Source of the DNA: Pseudomonadota bacterium
GTDB taxonomy: Bacteria > Pseudomonadota > Alphaproteobacteria > Rhizobiales > Beijerinckiaceae
Assembly: GCA_023393655.1 (NCBI GenBank)
Contig: JAEWKP010000018.1
Location: 1 to 9,741, forward strand
DNA: 9,741 nt
Direction: 5' to 3'
Shown here: piece after piece, positions 6,581 through 9,741 of the stretch
Position numbering within the stretch: the stretch's first letter is position 1
How the letters are laid out: every line of letters starts with the position of its first letter
Notes under the pieces: generated by a model
Seen by the model: only the letters and a program-made list of their open reading frames with translations
Database searches by the model: none
Told to the model about the DNA's origin: nothing
Program-made: the position numbers and the translations under genes

Positions 6581-7518
6581 CAGGAACGCGCCTCCGCAGC
6601 AATGCGCGCTTCGACATCGGCACGGCGCGGCAACGGCGCGACCGCGCCATAGCCCTGTGTCGAGAGCGCCGCCGCGACATTGGCATAGGCGCCGGCGGCG
6701 AAGGCATCGCCCGTACGCAGGTATTCGGCCAGAAAGGCGCCGTCATAGCAATCGCCGGCGCCGGTCGCGTCGATCGCATCGACCTTGATCGGCCGGAAGC
6801 GCTCGCGCCGCACCGGCGTCGCCACCAGCGAGCCCTCATGGCCGAGCGTCAGCGCCACCACCCGCGCGCCAAGCCCGAGATAGAAATCGACGATGGCATC
6901 GGGATTGTTCAGGCCGGTCAGCTGCGTCGCATCGTCGAGTCCCGGCAGGATGATGTCGGCCATCGCACAGGCGGCGTGGATGATCGCCCTGGCGCGGGTC
7001 AATGGCCAGAGCTTCAGGCGCAGGTTGGTGTCGTATGCGGTGAGCACGCCCGCCTTGCGCGCGGTCTCGAACGCCTCGAACACGGCATCGCAGGCGCTGG
7101 CCGAGATCGCCTGGCTGATGCCGGAGGCCTGGATGATGCGGGCGGAGCGGATCAGGTCGCGCGGCAAGTCGCGCGGGCCGTAGAGGCTCGCGGCCGAGCC
7201 GGCGCGCAGATAGGAGAAGACATGGCCCGACGGGCCGTGATCGACGAAATACAGGCCTGTCGGGGCGCTCGGATGGGTCGAGACATGCGTGTCGTCGACG
7301 CCCTCGCGCTTCCACAGGCCCCGGATCGAATGGCCGGCGCTGTCATCGCCGAGCGCCCCGAGATAGCCGGCCGACATGCCCTGGCGGGCCGCTGCGACCG
7401 CGCAGTTCGAGGTGTCCCCGCCGTGGCCGAATTGGAAAGCACCGCTCTCGGCACGGGTCGCATTGAACTCGCCGAGCGGTTCGCCGAGGCAAAGGAGATC
7501 GAAGCGGCTGTCGGTCAC
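6580..7518 (-). CDS. PfkB-family sugar kinase, likely 2-keto-3-deoxygluconate kinase
   Basis: A 312-residue ribokinase-fold kinase that would phosphorylate a sugar or sugar acid with ATP in the cytoplasm. Seen in order: FDLLCLGEPLGEFN (6-19), substrate motif GHGGDTSNCAVAAAR (31-45), FSYLRAGSAAS (101-111), YDTNLRLKLWP (162-172), and the PfkB signature DATGAGDCYDGAFLAEYL (250-267) with catalytic base D256 and anion-hole GAG. The Y-x-R-x-x-SAA and D-x-N-x-R-x-x-LW motifs are those of KDG kinases, which make 2-keto-3-deoxy-6-phosphogluconate for the Entner-Doudoroff aldolase; a fructokinase or other PfkB activity cannot be excluded. Homologues start just before FDLLCLGEP, so the GTG at 7518 is taken; no strong ribosome site precedes it, and the only ATG close upstream, 12 nt ahead in frame, hits a stop after two codons. 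It is the first gene of a two-gene unit with the HAD gene. No other KDG pathway gene or sugar transporter is nearby. Confidence 0.85.
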   Translation of the reverse strand: MTDSRFDLLCLGEPLGEFNATRAESGAFQFGHGGDTSNCAVAAARQGMSAGYLGALGDDSAGHSIRGLWKREGVDDTHVSTHPSAPTGLYFVDHGPSGHVFSYLRAGSAASLYGPRDLPRDLIRSARIIQASGISQAISASACDAVFEAFETARKAGVLTAYDTNLRLKLWPLTRARAIIHAACAMADIILPGLDDATQLTGLNNPDAIVDFYLGLGARVVALTLGHEGSLVATPVRRERFRPIKVDAIDATGAGDCYDGAFLAEYLRTGDAFAAGAYANVAAALSTQGYGAVAPLPRRADVEARIAAEARS

Positions 7519-7566
7519 GTTTCAAACCATTCAGATGGCGCGGAATGCCGGGAAAGCCCTGCCTTC

Positions 7567-7615
7567 CTAGAGCATCGAATGGCAAAGTGAAATCCGGTGT
7601 GAGGGAAGAATTCGA
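7567..7615. repeat. Degenerate dispersed repeat of Rhizobiales type
   Basis: The stretch begins CTAGAGCATCGAAT, continues with AAAGTGAAATCCGGTG and ends GAAGAATTCGA. I recognise the pattern CTAGAGCAT...AAGTG-x-AA-x-CCGGT...GAAGAA from a widespread intergenic repeat of Rhizobium, Mesorhizobium, Bradyrhizobium and relatives. TCGAAT (7575-7580) pairs with ATTCGA (7610-7615), keeping the ends of the usual palindrome, while the flanks have drifted. It lies in the leader of the kinase gene. Assignment is from memory of the pattern; a genome-wide copy count would settle it. Confidence 0.5.
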
Positions 7616-7636
7616 CAGCCGGAGATGCCCGGCGTC
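7614..7636 (-). terminator. Possible terminator hairpin after the coiled-coil gene
   Basis: GCCGG (7618-7622) pairs with CCGGC (7629-7633) around AGATGC, and GAC/GTC extend the stem past one unpaired A, giving about 8 bp. It starts 6 nt after the stop codon on the minus strand. The trailing minus-strand sequence is GAATTCTT, only a weak T tract, so intrinsic termination is uncertain. Confidence 0.3.
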
Positions 7637-7642
7637 AGCCAC

Positions 7643-8884
7643 CTATTCCGCCGCCTCCCGCTTCGGAGCGGCACTCATGAGCCGGTCTGCCAGCTTGACG
7701 ATCTCCCGGCGCAGAGCGGTGTGGTTGGCGCCTTCTCCTGCCCTGCGCAGGACCGAAATCTCGTCCATGAACTGGGTCCGGTCGGCTCTTGCCTGGGTCA
7801 GAGCGCCCTGCAGCGTCTGAAGCTCGGCCCGCAGCACCTCGATCTGGCTCTCGCGCTCGTTCTGGGCATCCTGCAAGCTCGCGGTCTCCTCCCGGCTTCG
7901 CTGCATGGCAGCCTCCTGATCATTCTTCGCCGCCGCCAATGCCTGCTCCAACGCCCCCCTTGCATCCCGTGTAGCGGCAAGTTCAGCCTGCTCCTGCCGG
8001 AGCTGCGTTTCGAGCTGCTGCGCCGCCACGTCTGCCGCGCCGGCACGGGCATCGGCCGCGGCGAGCCCAGCCTCGGCCTGCGTAGCGCGCGCGCTGAACG
8101 CGTCGGCCCGCACCCGCTCGCCATCGCGCTCGCCGGTCATCGCCGACAGGGCCGCCTCGCTGCGGGCAAGACGCTCCTCGGTCAGGGCGAGCTTGTCGGC
8201 CAGTTCGTCGCGCTTCCCCTGCAACACCATGAGGCGCGTCCCGCCCTCGACCTGCTCGACGCGCAGCTTCTCGGCACGGTTCCGGCTTTCGGCCAGCTCC
8301 CGCTCGCATTCCGCCAGCAAGGCCTCGATCCGCCCTACGGTCTCGCGTTCGCGATCCAGTTCGCCGCTGCGCGCGACCAGATCGGCGCCGGTACCGGTCA
8401 GGGCCGCGCGCGTCTCTTCCAGATTGCGTTCGAGGCTGGCGAGATCCGCCACCCGCTTCTCCAGCGCAGCCGTCGTTTCGCCATGGCCGGAGCGCTCGCT
8501 GGCGAGCGCGGCCTGCGTATCGGAAAGCGCGTTGCGTGTCGTTGTCAGATCGGCTTCGAGCCCGCCGATGCGGGTATCGCGTTCACCGAGCTCGCGCTCC
8601 AGCCGCCCGATCGTCATGTCGCGCCGGCCGAGCTCCTGCATCGCACCGGCCTTGGCGGCAAAGCCGCGCTCGGCATCCTGCTCGGCCGAGCGCATGCGTA
8701 GGGCAAGCTCGGCGCGCAAGTGGTCGCGATCGGCGGCAATCTCGGCGAGAGACAGCGGGAACGCCGCCTCGGCTCGCTTGCGTGCCAGCCTGTCGGCCCG
8801 CCGCGCCAGCGCCGGCACGGCCGCGAGGGCCAGCAAAGCGGCGCAGAGGAAGCCGAGCGCGAACAGCATGGCGGCTTCGATCAA
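7643..8884 (-). CDS. Membrane-anchored long coiled-coil protein of unknown function
   Basis: A 413-residue protein with one N-terminal membrane helix (about 5-27, MLFALGFLCAALLALAAVPAL) followed by a basic stretch RRADRLARKRAE (28-39). The positive-inside rule therefore places the long remainder in the cytoplasm. Residues about 45-385 are almost continuous coiled coil: Ala/Glu/Arg/Leu-rich heptads with frequent RDxxxR, ELxERDxxI and LEADL patterns and no enzymatic motif. A final segment ALRREIVKLADRLM (388-401) may be a conserved tail. I recall similar proteins in Rhizobiales, with an N-terminal F-A-L-G-F-L helix and a P-L-S-x-x-E-I-x-A-D-x-D-x-L-R-A-E box (here 43-59), annotated only as hypothetical. 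The start is TTG: GGGAG lies 9 nt ahead (minus strand, 8894-8898), and relatives begin M-I-E. The ATG at 8869-8867, five codons on, is the alternative. A scaffold or envelope-tether role is possible but unproven. Confidence 0.82.
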   Translation of the reverse strand: MIEAAMLFALGFLCAALLALAAVPALARRADRLARKRAEAAFPLSLAEIAADRDHLRAELALRMRSAEQDAERGFAAKAGAMQELGRRDMTIGRLERELGERDTRIGGLEADLTTTRNALSDTQAALASERSGHGETTAALEKRVADLASLERNLEETRAALTGTGADLVARSGELDRERETVGRIEALLAECERELAESRNRAEKLRVEQVEGGTRLMVLQGKRDELADKLALTEERLARSEAALSAMTGERDGERVRADAFSARATQAEAGLAAADARAGAADVAAQQLETQLRQEQAELAATRDARGALEQALAAAKNDQEAAMQRSREETASLQDAQNERESQIEVLRAELQTLQGALTQARADRTQFMDEISVLRRAGEGANHTALRREIVKLADRLMSAAPKREAAE

Positions 8885-9009
8885 GTCTCAGGGCTCCCGG
8901 CGGTGCAGCATGTGGGCTCGAGCCGAATCTGCCATGGCAGCCCTGTCATGGCCAGAGACAGTCGCCCGAACGTGAGGGCAACCATCCTTTCGGCACCGTG
9001 CGCCCGCGG
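8885..9009 (-). promoter_or_regulatory. Gap between eipA and the coiled-coil gene, with a bulged hairpin
   Basis: This 125-nt gap separates two same-strand genes. TCTGCCATG (8928-8936) pairs with CATGGCCAGA (8947-8956) as a 9-bp stem with one bulged C and a 10-nt loop. No T tract follows on either strand, so it is not a standard terminator. The strong GGGAG site for the coiled-coil gene is at 8894-8898. No convincing promoter boxes are seen, so read-through from eipA is possible. Confidence 0.35.
8894..8898 (-). promoter_or_regulatory. Ribosome binding site supporting a TTG start
   Basis: The minus strand reads GGGAG, then 9 nt, then TTG (8884-8882). The alternative ATG five codons later is preceded only by GAAGCCGCC, which pairs poorly with 16S rRNA. 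The site therefore favours the rare TTG start of the coiled-coil gene. Confidence 0.6.
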
Positions 9010-9597
9010 CTAGAACGGGTTCCAGGTCGCCTGCGGCGTGAACTTGAGATAGCCGAGATTGACACCGAGCCGCCAGCCGACGCCGGTGCGGATCGGCACG
9101 ACCGTGATGCCCTCCGCCGTCAGCGCCGTGAAACCGAAACCGCCGATGAAATAGGCCGATCCATCGACCCCGGCGAAACGCTGGTAGAGCGCGTCGACCG
9201 CCGGCAGGTTGTAGACCAGCATCATCGTGCGCGCGCCCTCGCCACCGAAATCGAAGCCGATCGACGGACCCTGCCAGAACACCCGGCGGTCGCCGGCATT
9301 GCGCGTGTAAAGCTGGCCTTCGCCATAGCGCAGCCCGCCGACGAAGGCGCCAGAGGCCTCCTGGCCGAGGACATAGCCGTTCGGCTCGCCCCAGCGGCGC
9401 ACGGCCTCCTCGATCGCCAGCGCGAGGCCGCGCGAGACGTTTCCGAAGAACTTGTGGCCGGAGCCGACGAGCTCGTTCTGGCTGAACGACTGCTGGTTCT
9501 GATAGTTCTGGGCGCGCGCGCCCAGCGGCAATCCGCTCACGCTCGCGCCGGCCATGGCGAGACCGGCCTTGATCAGGTTGCGGCGGGTCTGGGTCAT
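9010..9597 (-). CDS. eipA: EipA-like periplasmic envelope protein (DUF1134) with Tat-type signal
   Basis: The mature part (residues about 45-195 of 195) closely matches the DUF1134 family: GHKFFGNVSRGLALAIEEA, GYVLGQEASGAFVGGLRYG, WQGPSIGFDFGG, RTMMLVYNLPAVD, GSAYFIGG, RTGVGWRLGVNLGYLKFT and the terminal TWNPF. The Brucella abortus member, EipA, is a small periplasmic beta-barrel protein needed for envelope stress resistance and virulence and activated by CtrA; its biochemical role is unknown. The N-terminus reads TRRNLIK (4-10), a hydrophobic run (11-25) and GARA|Q (26-30), which fits a twin-arginine signal peptide with AxA cleavage. An Asn/Gln-rich linker follows. Two ATGs are possible: the one at 9606 has GGAG directly abutting it, while the one at 9597 has the same GGAG 9 nt ahead and is chosen. 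First gene of the minus block in this window; its upstream neighbour is outside. Family call is strong. Confidence 0.92.
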   Translation of the reverse strand: MTQTRRNLIKAGLAMAGASVSGLPLGARAQNYQNQQSFSQNELVGSGHKFFGNVSRGLALAIEEAVRRWGEPNGYVLGQEASGAFVGGLRYGEGQLYTRNAGDRRVFWQGPSIGFDFGGEGARTMMLVYNLPAVDALYQRFAGVDGSAYFIGGFGFTALTAEGITVVPIRTGVGWRLGVNLGYLKFTPQATWNPF

Positions 9598-9606
9598 CAG
9601 CGACAT

Positions 9607-9610
9607 CTCC
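9607..9610 (-). promoter_or_regulatory. Ribosome binding site that decides the eipA start
   Basis: The minus strand reads GGAGATGTCGCTGATG. GGAG is immediately next to the first ATG (9606-9604), too close to work, but 9 nt before the second ATG (9597-9595), an ideal distance. The shorter protein, starting M-T-Q-T-R-R, is therefore more likely. Confidence 0.6.
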
Positions 9611-9741
9611 AGGCAGGGCGCCAGACGAGGCAGAGCGCCGGGGCGGTTCGATCGTCCGTCCGCTCGGCACCGGCAGCGGCTGCGCGGCAGCCGGCACGGG
9701 ATGGAATCGGCACCGGCCGGGAGGCGGGCCGATACTGGGCC
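9611..9741. promoter_or_regulatory. Region upstream of eipA with direct repeats and a hairpin
   Basis: I see no gene in these 131 nt at the right edge. TCGGCACCGGC occurs twice (9664-9674 and 9707-9717), with a related CCGGCACGGG between them (9691-9700). CGGCTGC-GCG-GCAGCCG (9677-9693) is a 7-bp hairpin. No TTAA-N7-TTAA box, the CtrA site expected from Brucella eipA, is present in this stretch; it may lie beyond the window or be absent. Promoter boxes are not evident. Confidence 0.35.

Larger units (their letters stand above)
7519..7642 (-). promoter_or_regulatory. Leader region of the kinase-HAD operon
   Basis: This 124-nt gap lies between the coiled-coil gene stop and the GTG start of the kinase, both on the minus strand. 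It should hold the kinase promoter. It contains a dispersed-repeat copy (7567-7615) and a hairpin just after the upstream stop (7614-7636). On the minus strand TTTCAC and TCTAGG are 15 nt apart, a poor sigma-70 pair, so no promoter is called with confidence. The leader has no clear Shine-Dalgarno sequence. Confidence 0.35.

Noticed and set aside
5825..8701. Plus-strand open frames opposite the HAD, kinase and coiled-coil genes (5825-6652, 6838-7590, 7625-8701)
   Set aside because: The minus-strand frames have clear family motifs or coiled-coil structure; the plus frames have none and are shadows.
8888..9697. A 269-codon minus-strand frame overlapping eipA
   Set aside because: It is out of frame with the DUF1134 protein and is Arg/Pro/Gly-rich without a recognisable domain.
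1..9741. Genomic island, phage, toxin-antitoxin or defence system
   Set aside because: No integrase, transposase, tRNA-flanked repeats, small toxin-like pairs or nuclease/NTPase motifs were seen, and base composition is even throughout.

Overview
The window is high-GC, densely packed DNA that reads like a chromosome segment of an alphaproteobacterium of the order Hyphomicrobiales (Rhizobiales), possibly Bosea-like. The reasons are an EipA/DUF1134 envelope protein, a TIGR01459-type HAD protein, a membrane-anchored coiled-coil protein of a kind I associate with Rhizobiales, a RibA with a degenerate RibB-like front half, and two intergenic palindromic repeats of a style common in this order. No database search was possible, so the genus is a guess. 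I see no tRNA, rRNA, CRISPR array, transposase, integrase or phage gene.

Layout. At the left edge (1-140, minus) is the N-terminus of a b561-type cytochrome, divergent from a plus-strand block. That block holds ribA (GTP cyclohydrolase II, 394-1521); a 787-residue YfhO-like multi-membrane protein 31 nt behind it (1553-3916); and, after a 101-nt gap, a QacA/SmvA-type 14-helix MFS drug exporter (4018-5547). A REP-like palindrome (5574-5688) fills the gap where this block converges on a minus-strand block.

Reading leftwards from the right edge, the minus block holds eipA (about 9597-9010), a single-pass coiled-coil protein (8884-7643), a PfkB sugar kinase resembling 2-keto-3-deoxygluconate kinase (7518-6580), and a HAD-IIA hydrolase (6580-5720) whose start overlaps the kinase stop by one base (TGATG). 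The gap before the kinase holds a second, degenerate dispersed repeat.

How the genes may work together. ribA and the YfhO-like gene are probably co-transcribed but have no obvious shared pathway. The kinase and HAD protein form a translationally coupled pair, suggesting linked sugar-phosphate metabolism. EipA, the YfhO-like protein and the exporter all serve the envelope, but nothing shows they form one system. I found no convincing new multi-gene system. The best leads are the degenerate RibB domain on RibA, the D-x-W HAD motif in an operon with a KDG-type kinase, a twin-arginine signal on EipA, and the YfhO-like protein without its usual last membrane helix.
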